Shown here: piece by piece, positions 8,285-16,034 of the stretch
Layout of the letters: each line of letters begins with the position of its first letter
How positions within the stretch are numbered: the first letter of the stretch is position 1
Assembly: GCF_002216065.1 (NCBI RefSeq)
Contig: NZ_CP022282.1
Span: 3,534,001 to 3,598,000 of the forward strand
DNA: 64,000 bases
Reading direction: 5' to 3'
Source of the DNA: Chryseobacterium sp. T16E-39
GTDB taxonomy: Bacteria > Bacteroidota > Bacteroidia > Flavobacteriales > Weeksellaceae
Notes under the pieces: generated by a model
Seen by the model: only the letters and a program-made list of their open reading frames with translations
Told to the model about the DNA's origin: nothing
The model's database searches: none
Translations under genes and position numbers: made by a program

Positions 8285-8950
8285 CTAGCTCTTTCTATTC
8301 ATTACCCAATCCGATTCCGTGAGGTTATAGATTTTCTGGATATCTTTCAATACTTTTTCGAAATCTATCTCTAAATCAATAATTTTTCCGGTTCTCAGAT
8401 CGAACACCCAGCCGTGAACAATAGGATACTCTTCTAAAATATATCTTTCCTGTACACAAGCCATTTTAATAACATTAATACACTGTTCCACAACATTAAG
8501 CTCGACAAGCCTGTCGTAGCGCTTACCTTCATCCTGAATAGAATCAAGCTCAGCCTGATGTAACCTGTAAACATCGCGGATAGTTCTCAACCATGGATTT
8601 AATAATCCTAAATCCTGAGGAGTCATCGCTGCTTTTACACCACCACAATTGTAATGTCCACAAACAATAATGTGTTTTACTTTTAAATGCTCAACTGCAT
8701 ATTGAATGACAGCTGTAGAGCTCATATCCAAAGTATTAACAACATTGGCAATATTTCTGTGAACAAAAACTTCTCCAGGTTTAGCTCCCATTAATTCTTC
8801 AGCTGTGGCTCTACTGTCCGAGCATCCGATATAAAGATAATCAGGGTGCTGGGTTTTAGCTAATTCTTCAAAGAATCTGGGATCCTGCGAAATTTTGGAT
8901 TCTACCCATTTTCTGTTGTTTTCGAAAATAACTTCATACGATTGAGACAT
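8285..8950 (-). CDS. can: Beta-class carbonic anhydrase (Can-like)
   Basis: A 221-residue carbonic anhydrase of the housekeeping Can type. Zinc ligands and the catalytic dyad are clear: Cys43, Asp45 and Arg47 in 'IGCSDSRATAEE', His99 and Cys102 in 'VCGHYNCGGVKAAM'. 'KPGEVFVHRNIANVV' and 'PWLRTIRDVYRLH' are typical of this subgroup. It is cytoplasmic and supplies bicarbonate to carboxylases. It and the 211-residue enzyme at 5534-6169 belong to different beta subgroups, so they are not recent duplicates. It heads a two-gene unit with the small exported protein downstream and has its own TATTTTTG element upstream. Confidence 0.94.
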   Translation of the reverse strand: MSQSYEVIFENNRKWVESKISQDPRFFEELAKTQHPDYLYIGCSDSRATAEELMGAKPGEVFVHRNIANVVNTLDMSSTAVIQYAVEHLKVKHIIVCGHYNCGGVKAAMTPQDLGLLNPWLRTIRDVYRLHQAELDSIQDEGKRYDRLVELNVVEQCINVIKMACVQERYILEEYPIVHGWVFDLRTGKIIDLEIDFEKVLKDIQKIYNLTESDWVMNRKS

Positions 8951-9262
8951 AAAATAAATTTTTAAGGTTTATGATTATTTATTTCGTTTAAATTATTTTC
9001 GAATCCAATAGACTAAATCAATAATTATGCAAAAATATAATTTTTGATGAAAAGTTGATCTCTTTTAACAAAGTTTAATATTAAAATATGCTTAAAATCA
9101 TAGATTAATTTAGAACTAAGCTTTTAAAATTGTGAATTGGTAATACTTCATGATAATTTAAAATACACGAAATCAATATAAAAGTACAAACAATAAATTA
9201 TAAAGAAATAATTTATCAATTAAAATATTCTTAAATGGTAAGGAGACTCTCGGCAGCTGTTC
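8951..9262. other. Intergenic spacer between carbonic anhydrase and polysaccharide locus
   Basis: 312 bases with no credible ORF. It holds a minus-strand -7 element (9030-9037) about 80 bases before the carbonic anhydrase start. It also has an all-AT inverted repeat, ATAAATTAT (9193-9201) against ATAATTTAT (9208-9216), which could be a weak end signal for the polysaccharide transcripts. I see nothing else in it. Confidence 0.5.
9030..9037 (-). promoter_or_regulatory. Bacteroidota -7 element for can
   Basis: On the minus strand this reads TATTTTTG, a match to TAnnTTTG, and lies 79 bases before the start at 8950. No properly spaced -33 TTG was found. Confidence 0.4.
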
Positions 9263-9820
9263 TTACACTTTATTATTGATGTAACCTTCTGTAGCGTCCT
9301 GCTTGGGATATACTTTTCCAGGATTGCCCATCACAACAGAATTGGAAGGGACATCAAAATTGATGTAGGAATTAGGTGCAACTAATACATTGTCTCCAAT
9401 AGTGATACCTCCTACAATTACAGCATTAGCCCCAATCCATACTTCATTTCCGATGGTTGGGATTCCTGTATTTTTTCCACGGTTTTGCTGTCCAATAGTG
9501 ACCCCCTGAGCAATGTTACAGTTGATTCCAATTTTTGTTTTTGGATTGATTACCAGACTTCCCCAGTGTCCCAGATAAAAGCCTTCTCCGATCTGAGTTT
9601 CGGGATAAATCTGAAAACCATATTTTATCTGATGATGTCTCAGGATATATCTCCAAAATATTCCAAGGATGGATTTTTTTTTGTGTTTCTGAGTTTTTCT
9701 CAAAATGTATATGAAGTGAAGATTGGGATTTACACATTTTGCCCATATTTCATACCTGGAAAGCCATTTCCCATTTTCTCTGTAAAAATCCTTTTGAATG
9801 ATGGTGTGTAGATCTGACAT
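9263..9820 (-). CDS. Serine acetyltransferase-like hexapeptide acyltransferase
   Basis: A 185-residue left-handed beta-helix acyltransferase. The C-terminal half carries hexapeptide repeats: 'INPKTKIGINCNIAQGVTIG', 'IPTIGNEVWIGANAVIVGG' and 'IGDNVLVAPNSYINFDVP', ending in 'VVMGNPGKVY'. The layout (helical N terminus, then 'GFYLGHWGSLVINP') resembles CysE-type enzymes, but the protein is shorter and sits in a polysaccharide locus. Like other CysE-like enzymes in such loci, it more likely acetylates a sugar hydroxyl than serine. It is the last gene of the minus-strand cluster, 37 bases after a GT4 gene. Acceptor unknown. Confidence 0.85.
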   Translation of the reverse strand: MSDLHTIIQKDFYRENGKWLSRYEIWAKCVNPNLHFIYILRKTQKHKKKSILGIFWRYILRHHQIKYGFQIYPETQIGEGFYLGHWGSLVINPKTKIGINCNIAQGVTIGQQNRGKNTGIPTIGNEVWIGANAVIVGGITIGDNVLVAPNSYINFDVPSNSVVMGNPGKVYPKQDATEGYINNKV

Positions 9821-9857
9821 ATCGTAAGTCTGTATAAGTTTAAAATTATGAATTTAA

Positions 9858-11006
9858 TTACAAATCATCTAGAACGCTAGTTATCTTATCTACTGAATTT
9901 TCCAGATTAAATGGCATTTTATAATCATTTAATACTTCAGTGTAATTCAAAAAGGTTTCAGGCTGCAATAAAGCCTTTTTCATTCCTGAATAAATTCCTT
10001 CTTCTGAGTTTTCTATAATTAAACCCAGCTCTCCGTTATTCAACATTTCCTGTACTCCGGAGACCTCTGTCGCAATAATTTTCTTTTTTAATGTGATGGC
10101 TTCAAATAAGACTGTTGGGAATCCTTCATATCGGGAGCTTAAAATATAAAAATCAGCATTTTTGAAATAAGGATAAGGATTATCACTAAACCCCAGCATG
10201 GTAGCGGTCTTATCAATACCAAGTTCGGTCTTTAATCTTTTGATATTGTCAAAATCATAACCATCACCGATAATCAGGACTCTATGTAATAATCCTTCAT
10301 TTAATAATCTCTTGTGAGCCTGCAAAAGCCTATCGAAGCCCTTTTGTGGAAAAACTGTTCCTACGGAAACAAAAGTAGGAATTGTATTTTCAAAATTATA
10401 CTCTTTGACAGGTTCTTCAGATTTTGTGAGAATTTCGCCAGTATCTAAAGGATTATAAATCTTAACGATTTTTTCTTTTTCAGAATCATTTTTTGCCAGA
10501 GAATGAAAGAGCTGTTCAATTTTTTCTGAGATAACCATAATCTTGTCAAAGCCGAAGAATTTTCGAATTTCTTCGTCGGTATATCCTTTTACTTGTGACA
10601 GGTCATTATGAATCCAGACTACTTTTTTAGATGATGTGAGAGGAGAGTTTAAAATTTCATCCCGCATTCCATGGATGGCAGCAAACTCAATATCATATTT
10701 TTTATTTTTTAATTTTCCCCTATAAAGAACACCCGGGAATTTTTTCAGGAATTTTTGATAGACTACTCTTGCTATTTTTTCAGGAATATCCTGGATTCTA
10801 TTGGTAGTAATCATTTCTCCTTTGTTGAGATAAATGATATTGATCCATTCCGGAACTTCGGATAGGTATTTTCCTGAATATAAATTTAAAAGCAAATCAA
10901 TTTCATATTGGTCAGGAGACAGGTTTTTCAAAAAAGTAACCAATACTTTTTCAGCACCACCATGGCGAAGGGAACCGATTCGGATAAGGATCTTTTTCTT
11001 TGGCAC
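9858..11006 (-). CDS. GT4 family glycosyltransferase
   Basis: A 382-residue retaining glycosyltransferase of GT-B fold. After the start comes the first beta strand 'KKKILIRIGSLRHGGAEKVL'. The C-terminal nucleotide-sugar domain shows 'PTFVSVGTVFPQKGFDRLLQAH' and 'FYILSSRYEGFPTVLFEA', with the Glu used by the GT4 family. I chose a GTG at 11006 that overlaps the upstream TAG by one base (TAGTG), because the fold starts right there and several other junctions in this locus use one-base stop/start overlaps. The alternative is an ATG at 11051, which adds 15 residues and overlaps the upstream gene by 46 bases. Donor and acceptor are unknown. It is related to the GT4 gene at 13964-15136. Confidence 0.88.
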   Translation of the reverse strand: MPKKKILIRIGSLRHGGAEKVLVTFLKNLSPDQYEIDLLLNLYSGKYLSEVPEWINIIYLNKGEMITTNRIQDIPEKIARVVYQKFLKKFPGVLYRGKLKNKKYDIEFAAIHGMRDEILNSPLTSSKKVVWIHNDLSQVKGYTDEEIRKFFGFDKIMVISEKIEQLFHSLAKNDSEKEKIVKIYNPLDTGEILTKSEEPVKEYNFENTIPTFVSVGTVFPQKGFDRLLQAHKRLLNEGLLHRVLIIGDGYDFDNIKRLKTELGIDKTATMLGFSDNPYPYFKNADFYILSSRYEGFPTVLFEAITLKKKIIATEVSGVQEMLNNGELGLIIENSEEGIYSGMKKALLQPETFLNYTEVLNDYKMPFNLENSVDKITSVLDDL

Positions 11007-11563
11007 TATTTTGTAGTTTTGAATTTTCGAGGTAAATTCAATTTCAGCCATTGATTAAGCTCTTTTCTGTTTTTTTCCAGATGAATAGGATAATCAATCG
11101 TTGTTTTCTTCAAAACATCAGCGTAATCTTCTATTTCGCAAACATATTTTGCAGGGTTACCCGCATAAACGGTGTGCCCAGGCATTGACTCCGATAGTAC
11201 AGAATTGGCACCAAGAACACAATTGTTACCTATTTCAACGTTTTGTAATATGACGGAATTACTTCCTATTGCACAGTTTTCACCTACTTTTATCCATCCA
11301 AAATTTCTTACCTCTTCGTAGCCTTCCAGCTTTCTTATATTGGTGGTTGCTCCCGAATGGGTTACAAAAGTTACCCCGGAAGCAATTCTTGTATCATCAC
11401 CTATTTCTACTAAAAAAGGTTCAGAGCCAAAAGAAACATTATTTCTTACCACTACATTTTTACCGAGCTTCAAGCCACTGTTCACACAGATTTTAAGATA
11501 AACAGAATGTTGGAAATCCTGAGTAAGGGTAGATATTTTGTTAAGAATTTTGTATATCATCAT
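11006..11563 (-). CDS. Left-handed beta-helix acyltransferase (WcaF/Maa-like)
   Basis: A 185-residue hexapeptide-repeat acyltransferase. Repeats run through 'LGKNVVVRNNVSFG', 'VEIGDDTRIASGVTFVTHSG' and 'VGENCAIGSNSVILQNVEIG', then 'GANSVLSESMPGHTVYAGNPAKYV', the usual C-terminal signature of xenobiotic/maltose-type acetyltransferases. The 'THSG' histidine is in the place of the catalytic His. It likely O- or N-acetylates a sugar of the local polysaccharide using acetyl-CoA in the cytoplasm. Two ATGs in a row (11563 and 11560) can serve as start. A TAACTTTG element sits eight bases upstream, so the leader is nearly absent. Acceptor unknown. Confidence 0.87.
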   Translation of the reverse strand: MMIYKILNKISTLTQDFQHSVYLKICVNSGLKLGKNVVVRNNVSFGSEPFLVEIGDDTRIASGVTFVTHSGATTNIRKLEGYEEVRNFGWIKVGENCAIGSNSVILQNVEIGNNCVLGANSVLSESMPGHTVYAGNPAKYVCEIEDYADVLKKTTIDYPIHLEKNRKELNQWLKLNLPRKFKTTK

Positions 11564-11570
11564 AGTAAAA

Positions 11571-11578
11571 CAAAGTTA
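11571..11578 (-). promoter_or_regulatory. Bacteroidota -7 element for the 11563-9263 gene group
   Basis: On the minus strand this reads TAACTTTG and ends eight bases before the ATG at 11563. It is back to back with the plus-strand element at 11591-11598, making a compact divergent promoter. Confidence 0.5.
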
Positions 11579-11590
11579 GAAATTATTTTA

Positions 11591-11598
11591 TAAATTTG
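11591..11598 (+). promoter_or_regulatory. Bacteroidota -7 element for the carrier protein
   Basis: TAAATTTG fits TAnnTTTG and lies 22 bases before the carrier-protein ATG at 11621. No -33 TTG was seen at 19-21 bases upstream. Confidence 0.5.
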
Positions 11599-11620
11599 CC
11601 TTTCCAAATATTATAACACA

Positions 11621-11851
11621 ATGAAGATCGAACATTTTTGTGAACTGCTACAACAAGAACTTAACGAAAAAACAACAATAACTCCGGACACTCATTTTAA
11701 AGAATTGGAAAGTTATGGCTCCTTATCAGCTGTGTTGGTCATGCAGTTGGTTGAAAACCGGTTTGATGTAAGCCTTAATCCCAGATCTTTCAGAAGTATA
11801 AATACAATTGACGATTTGGTTGGAGCTATTGGAAAAGAAAAATTTGACTAA
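11621..11851 (+). CDS. Acyl carrier protein-like protein
   Basis: A 76-residue protein with the length, acidity and helix pattern of acyl or peptidyl carrier proteins. 'HFKELESYGSLSAVLVMQLVENRFDVSL' aligns with the carrier core around the phosphopantetheine serine; here Ser34 sits in Gly-Ser-Leu rather than the usual Asp-Ser-Leu. 'FRSINTIDDLVGAI' matches the third and fourth helices. It is on the plus strand alone, convergent with a GNAT gene it overlaps by four bases, and divergent from the acyltransferase at 11006-11563. The adenylation enzyme at 12486-13925 is the obvious partner to load it, as DltA loads DltC. Activity as a carrier is inferred; the missing Asp deserves a check. Confidence 0.8.
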   Translation: MKIEHFCELLQQELNEKTTITPDTHFKELESYGSLSAVLVMQLVENRFDVSLNPRSFRSINTIDDLVGAIGKEKFD

Positions 11852-12486
11852 TTGTTTAATTTTTTTCTTAAGATATTTTTTCTGATACTGGGATAGATTT
11901 TATTTTCAGGAGTATCGATAACGATCGTGATGTATTCCTCAAAACCAAATTTGGCGTAATATTTTACGAGATGTGGACTGCTCTCCAATACGTCTATGTA
12001 TAGATCGCTAGACAGACCTTCCATTTCAGAAATGATATGATTTAGTAAATATTCTGCGATCCCTTTATTTCTAAAATCATCATCTACAAAGACATATTGA
12101 ATACTGTATTTATTTTCAGATTCGTTTTTGGTCTCTGGCAATGTACTTACATTATTAACGAATGCAGTTAAGTGATCTTTTGTTAAATGGATGGGGAATA
12201 ATTCGCTTTTATTTTGATAATAATTTGCATTCGTAAAAATAAGCGCACAACAACCAGCAGGTTTACCATCTACTTCTACAATGTGGTATGTGTTTAACGA
12301 AAGCTCTGTGTCAAAATTTTCTTCGTCTAAAAAGAACTCATTTAAATATTCCTTTGTTGTAAGAATATCAGTGCTAAATAAATTGGTGTAGGTGTCAGAT
12401 AGAGATTTCGGATTGGTTTCAATAGCCAAAATTCCTTTTATAATCAAAGGGATATCTTTCTGGGTTGCTTTTCTGACATGAATCAT
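11848..12486 (-). CDS. GNAT family N-acetyltransferase
   Basis: A 212-residue protein of the GNAT fold. It begins with the typical 'MIHVRKATQKDIPLI', has an unusually long middle insert, then 'CALIFTNANYYQN' and the acetyl-CoA binding region 'SIQYVFVDDDFRNKGIAEYLLNHII' (a variant of the R/Q-x-x-G-x-A/G loop, here R-N-K-G-I-A). The end 'YIDVLESSPHLVKYYAKFGFEEY' is canonical. Its start overlaps the stop of the adenylation gene by one base, so the two are translationally coupled and probably act in the same step, for example moving an acyl or aminoacyl group to a sugar amine. Substrate unknown. Confidence 0.85.
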   Translation of the reverse strand: MIHVRKATQKDIPLIIKGILAIETNPKSLSDTYTNLFSTDILTTKEYLNEFFLDEENFDTELSLNTYHIVEVDGKPAGCCALIFTNANYYQNKSELFPIHLTKDHLTAFVNNVSTLPETKNESENKYSIQYVFVDDDFRNKGIAEYLLNHIISEMEGLSSDLYIDVLESSPHLVKYYAKFGFEEYITIVIDTPENKIYPSIRKNILRKKLNN

Positions 12487-13925
12487 TATAACGTCTTTTT
12501 TAGTTCATTACGATCTATTTTACCTGAAGTATTTACCGGAAATTTTTCAAGTTTTATAATTTTTGACGGGATACAGTATTCCGGAAGGTTATCTTTTAAA
12601 TGGGAGATAATTATATTCTCGTCAGCATTTATATCATTTACAAATAGAACCAGAATATCATTGCTGTTTTTATCTTTATGAATGAGCGCTGTACTGATCG
12701 CATTTTCCAGTTTTTGATTTGAAAAATATTCAATTTCAGCCAGCTCTACCCGAAAACCGTTTATTTTGGCTTGAAAATCGATTCTGCTCAGGTAAAAATA
12801 ATCACCATCAGCATCTTTCATACACCAATCACCTGTTCTGTAAAATACTTCCTGATCTTTTTGGATAAAAGCTTCTTTTGTCTTTTCTTCATTCTTCCAA
12901 TAGGAATTTGCAAGTAATTTGCCCGATAATAGTAATTCTCCTTCATTGGTTTCAGGATCGGAAAAACTCATCATTGAGTTCGTCATAGACTTCCCGATAC
13001 TTATGATCCCATTTTTTTCTTTCACCGGCTTTTCCACTTTATAATGGGTGCAAAAAATGGTGTTTTCAGTTGGACCGTACACATTGTAGATATCTGCATT
13101 GGGGATGAAATTTTTCCAACCCTCAATTTGTTTTGTTAATAGTGCTTCGCCACAGAATAAATTAAGTCTTAAGCTTTCATTTTTTATTTCAGGATCCAGG
13201 TAAGGGATGATCAGATTTAAAATACTTGGTACCATCAGTGCTACAGTGACTTTGTTGGCTTCCAATAAATCCAGGATCTGTAAGAATTTAGTTTCTTTTT
13301 TATGAAGACCTACAACTCCCGATCCATTTAACCAGGGAATAAGATAACTCATTACCGATAGGTCGAAAGTAAGCTCAAACATCTGTAGAACGGTATCCTC
13401 AGGATTTAATTTTCCAAAGGTTGAATGAAAAGCTTCTGCAAAATAATATAAGTTTGAAAACTGAATCGGGACTCCCTTCGGATTTCCGGTACTTCCTGAC
13501 GTAAAAAGTATGTAAGCGTTGGTTTTAATTGATGAATCGATCGGAGGAATCAAATCTATATCATAAACATTTTTTGTGTCAATACAATTGATCCCAAAAT
13601 TTTCCTTTATGTCAACCGATGTTAAAATAAACTCTATTTCAGCTTGTTGAATAACATTCATGTTTTTGCTGAGTGGAAAATCAGGATGGATAGGAACATA
13701 AGTTTTACCATTAAACCAAACAGCAAGAATTGAAGCGTACATGTATGCATCATCTGTAAGATAAATCCCGATATTCTGAGAGTTGATATCCTGTAATTGA
13801 TGTCTTATGTCATTTGAAAGGTCTAAGATTTCTTTATAAGTGTAATTTTTATCCTCAATACTAAAACAGGTTTTTGTACTGTTTTGGAGAAAAGATTGGT
13901 ATAAATTTTCAATAAAGGAATTCAT
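12486..13925 (-). CDS. Amino-acid adenylation enzyme (DltA-like AMP-forming ligase)
   Basis: A 479-residue ANL-superfamily adenylating enzyme. Core motifs in order: 'AYILFTSGSTGNPKGVPI' (A3, ATP binding), 'FELTFDLSVMSYL' (A4) whose Asp fits binding of an alpha-amino group, 'NVYGPTENTIFC' (A5), 'YRTGDWC' (A7), 'RIDFQAKINGFRVELAEIE' (A8 hinge) and 'NTSGKIDRNEL' with the catalytic Lys (A10). Length and motifs match stand-alone domains such as D-alanine:carrier ligase DltA. It likely activates an amino acid as AMP ester and loads the carrier protein at 11621-11851. It is coupled to the GNAT gene downstream (one-base overlap). The amino acid cannot be told from sequence by eye, and no DltB-type membrane acyltransferase is in the window. 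Confidence 0.86.
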   Translation of the reverse strand: MNSFIENLYQSFLQNSTKTCFSIEDKNYTYKEILDLSNDIRHQLQDINSQNIGIYLTDDAYMYASILAVWFNGKTYVPIHPDFPLSKNMNVIQQAEIEFILTSVDIKENFGINCIDTKNVYDIDLIPPIDSSIKTNAYILFTSGSTGNPKGVPIQFSNLYYFAEAFHSTFGKLNPEDTVLQMFELTFDLSVMSYLIPWLNGSGVVGLHKKETKFLQILDLLEANKVTVALMVPSILNLIIPYLDPEIKNESLRLNLFCGEALLTKQIEGWKNFIPNADIYNVYGPTENTIFCTHYKVEKPVKEKNGIISIGKSMTNSMMSFSDPETNEGELLLSGKLLANSYWKNEEKTKEAFIQKDQEVFYRTGDWCMKDADGDYFYLSRIDFQAKINGFRVELAEIEYFSNQKLENAISTALIHKDKNSNDILVLFVNDINADENIIISHLKDNLPEYCIPSKIIKLEKFPVNTSGKIDRNELKKTL

Positions 13926-13963
13926 TTATTCGGATTTGTGTTGTATTCTGAAATTAATGGTAA

Positions 13964-15136
13964 TTATGGGGTATGCATTTTATTTTGAAAAACACCTTCA
14001 ATAATATTTTCTACACCTTTAAAAATTTTCTCATTATCAAATTGTTTTTCAATGTCTTTTAGATTGTGCTGAATATGTTGAATCAAATCTTTATTCGTTA
14101 AAAACTCCTGAATGCCATTATATAAACCCTCTTCAGAATAATCCGTTAAATAACCGGACTCTTTATGGGTGATCATTTCTGGAACACCTCCAACATTGGT
14201 TGCTAATATAGGCTTTTGAAGAATTAGGGTCTCTGCAATAATCAGAGGCCAGCCTTCACTTTCTGAGGGCATGATATAGAAATCTGCATTCGCAACGTAT
14301 GGATACGGATTCATCTGAGTACCCAAAAGCTTGAACGAATCCTGCACTTTTAATTCTTCAATTCTTTTGGAAAGAAGATTATAGTCTTCTCCATCACCAA
14401 TAATGATGATCTGATGATTAAACCCATTATCAATCAGTTTTTTGTGAACCTCCAGTAAGGTCCTGTATCCTTTTCTGTAGTGTAATCGTCCAACAGATAC
14501 AAATGTAGGGATGGTGTTGAATTCAGGTTTGAATGCCTTAGCCTTTTCTTTTAATTCTTTTATTGGAATCGCATTTAAGATGACTTCTCCAGGTGGAAGC
14601 TTAAGATCCGGAAATTTTTCGCTAAGTACATCTTTGCATTGTTGTGAACCATAAATAATATAATCAAACTGCTGCATGTTTTTGAATATTTCTTCCCGAT
14701 ACGGGGCAAAACCTTCTAATGATAAATCAGAATGCAGCCAGGCTATTTTTTTTGATTTTTTATTGGTCGATCTTAAAACGGTTTTGTAAACTGCATAGGT
14801 CGTTGCAATTTCTACATCAAATTCATCTTTCAGAATGCGGTCTGTAATTTTTGGATTTTTATCAACCTTATCTAATTTTATTTTTCTTTTCGCAAGTTGA
14901 ATTTTTTGAATAACAGGGTTTTTAGAAAAATCTTCTTTCCCATCAGCAATATATACCTTTCTAATATCATCAGGAAACTCATTTCGGAGTTCTCCCTGGT
15001 TAAGATTAAGACATATAGTTAATTCAAATTTATCTTTGTTGAGGTGGTTGAGCATACTTAATACGACTTTTTCCACACCCCCCATTTCCATAGAACGGTG
15101 TCTGAAAAGAACCTTTATTTTTTTTTGATGCTTCAT
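13964..15136 (-). CDS. GT4 family glycosyltransferase
   Basis: A 390-residue GT-B fold glycosyltransferase. The N-terminal strand and loop 'KIKVLFRHRSMEMGGVEKVVL' match the GT4 start; the C-terminal domain has 'PTFVSVGRLHYRKGYRTLLEVH' and 'FYIMPSESEGWPLIIAETL', containing the E-x7-E type motif. I chose the ATG at 15136; an in-frame TTG at 15187 would add 17 lysine-rich residues with no fold role. It is about as long as, and plainly related to, the GT4 gene at 9858-11006. It lies between the adenylation gene and a GT2 gene, in the downstream part of the locus. Linkage and donor unknown. Confidence 0.9.
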   Translation of the reverse strand: MKHQKKIKVLFRHRSMEMGGVEKVVLSMLNHLNKDKFELTICLNLNQGELRNEFPDDIRKVYIADGKEDFSKNPVIQKIQLAKRKIKLDKVDKNPKITDRILKDEFDVEIATTYAVYKTVLRSTNKKSKKIAWLHSDLSLEGFAPYREEIFKNMQQFDYIIYGSQQCKDVLSEKFPDLKLPPGEVILNAIPIKELKEKAKAFKPEFNTIPTFVSVGRLHYRKGYRTLLEVHKKLIDNGFNHQIIIIGDGEDYNLLSKRIEELKVQDSFKLLGTQMNPYPYVANADFYIMPSESEGWPLIIAETLILQKPILATNVGGVPEMITHKESGYLTDYSEEGLYNGIQEFLTNKDLIQHIQHNLKDIEKQFDNEKIFKGVENIIEGVFQNKMHTP

Positions 15137-15199
15137 TTTTGTTTGAATATTTTTAAAAGTACTTAATTTTTTTTCTTTTGTGTTCAATATATGAATCTA

Positions 15200-16033
15200 T
15201 TATTTTGCCTGAAAAAAAGTTAATATTTTGACTTTCAATCTATAAGCTTTTTCTGTTTGGTAGTCAAGTAATTTGAAGATCTCCTCGGCATTATGATAGT
15301 TTTCAGGAACTGCTTTTTTATTAATAACTCTGATATTTCTTCTTTTGAACGTTTTGAAGATAACTTTTGCAAAAGACTCCTTAGCTTTTCCCTTAGATGT
15401 TGCCTGAGAGACACCGTTGGGATGAAGCCGATATTTATAAAGATCTTTGGGAATAAACAGAGCATCACCAAAATCAAGTATTTTTAGATAAAGGTCCTGG
15501 TCAACAGCACTTTTTAGAAGAGGATCTATACCTTCTCCTTTCAAATATATTTCTTTTCTAAATGCTACAAAATGGGCAATTTGAATAGGGTAGTTAAAGA
15601 AAAGAGGGTCATTATTGAGAACCTGTTTTGCTGCTTTAAAAGGATAAAGTGGGTTTAAATTCTCATCACACGCCATAAACCTCGAATAGGTAAGGACTAC
15701 ATTTTTTTTATGTTTAAAGGCTTCTACGGAATCTTCAATTGCTGTTGGAAAAATAGCGTCATCAGGATCTACAAATCCACAAATATCTCCATTCGCTAGC
15801 TCTACGCATTTTCTTTTTGTATATCCTACACCTTTATTTTCTTCGTTTTCATAGAAAATAAATCTGCTGTCATCGGCTATTAATGACTTTACCTTTGCTT
15901 TTTCAGTGTCATTTGAATAGTCATCCACAATAATTGCCTCCCAATCGGTGTACGTTTGTTTCTGAAGACTCTCAAAACAATCTTTAAAGTAATCACCATT
16001 ATTATAATGGGCTATAAGAACTGAAAATTTCAT
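15200..16033 (-). CDS. GT2 family glycosyltransferase
   Basis: A 277-residue inverting GT-A fold transferase. It starts 'MKFSVLIAHYNNGDYFKDCFESLQKQT', then 'WEAIIVDDYSNDT' and the metal-binding motif in 'GFVDPDDAIFP' (D-P-D-D). 'ENKGVGYTKRKCVELANGDI' is typical of GT2. It has no membrane segment and probably works at the inner face of the inner membrane, adding a sugar to the lipid-linked chain. It begins one base after the stop of the acyltransferase gene at 16035-16592. Its last residues are Lys/Arg-rich ('TEKAYRLKVKILTFFQAK'), which may help membrane contact. Sugar specificity unknown. Confidence 0.9.
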   Translation of the reverse strand: MKFSVLIAHYNNGDYFKDCFESLQKQTYTDWEAIIVDDYSNDTEKAKVKSLIADDSRFIFYENEENKGVGYTKRKCVELANGDICGFVDPDDAIFPTAIEDSVEAFKHKKNVVLTYSRFMACDENLNPLYPFKAAKQVLNNDPLFFNYPIQIAHFVAFRKEIYLKGEGIDPLLKSAVDQDLYLKILDFGDALFIPKDLYKYRLHPNGVSQATSKGKAKESFAKVIFKTFKRRNIRVINKKAVPENYHNAEEIFKLLDYQTEKAYRLKVKILTFFQAK

Positions 16034-16034
16034 T

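Noticed and set aside
9193..9216. All-AT hairpin as terminator of the polysaccharide cluster
   Set aside because: No G-C pair and the region is AT-rich throughout, so such pairing is expected by chance.
12486..13925. Acetyl-CoA synthetase or fatty acyl ligase for the adenylation gene
   Set aside because: Short length, FDLS at A4 and the adjacent carrier protein fit amino-acid-activating DltA-type enzymes better.
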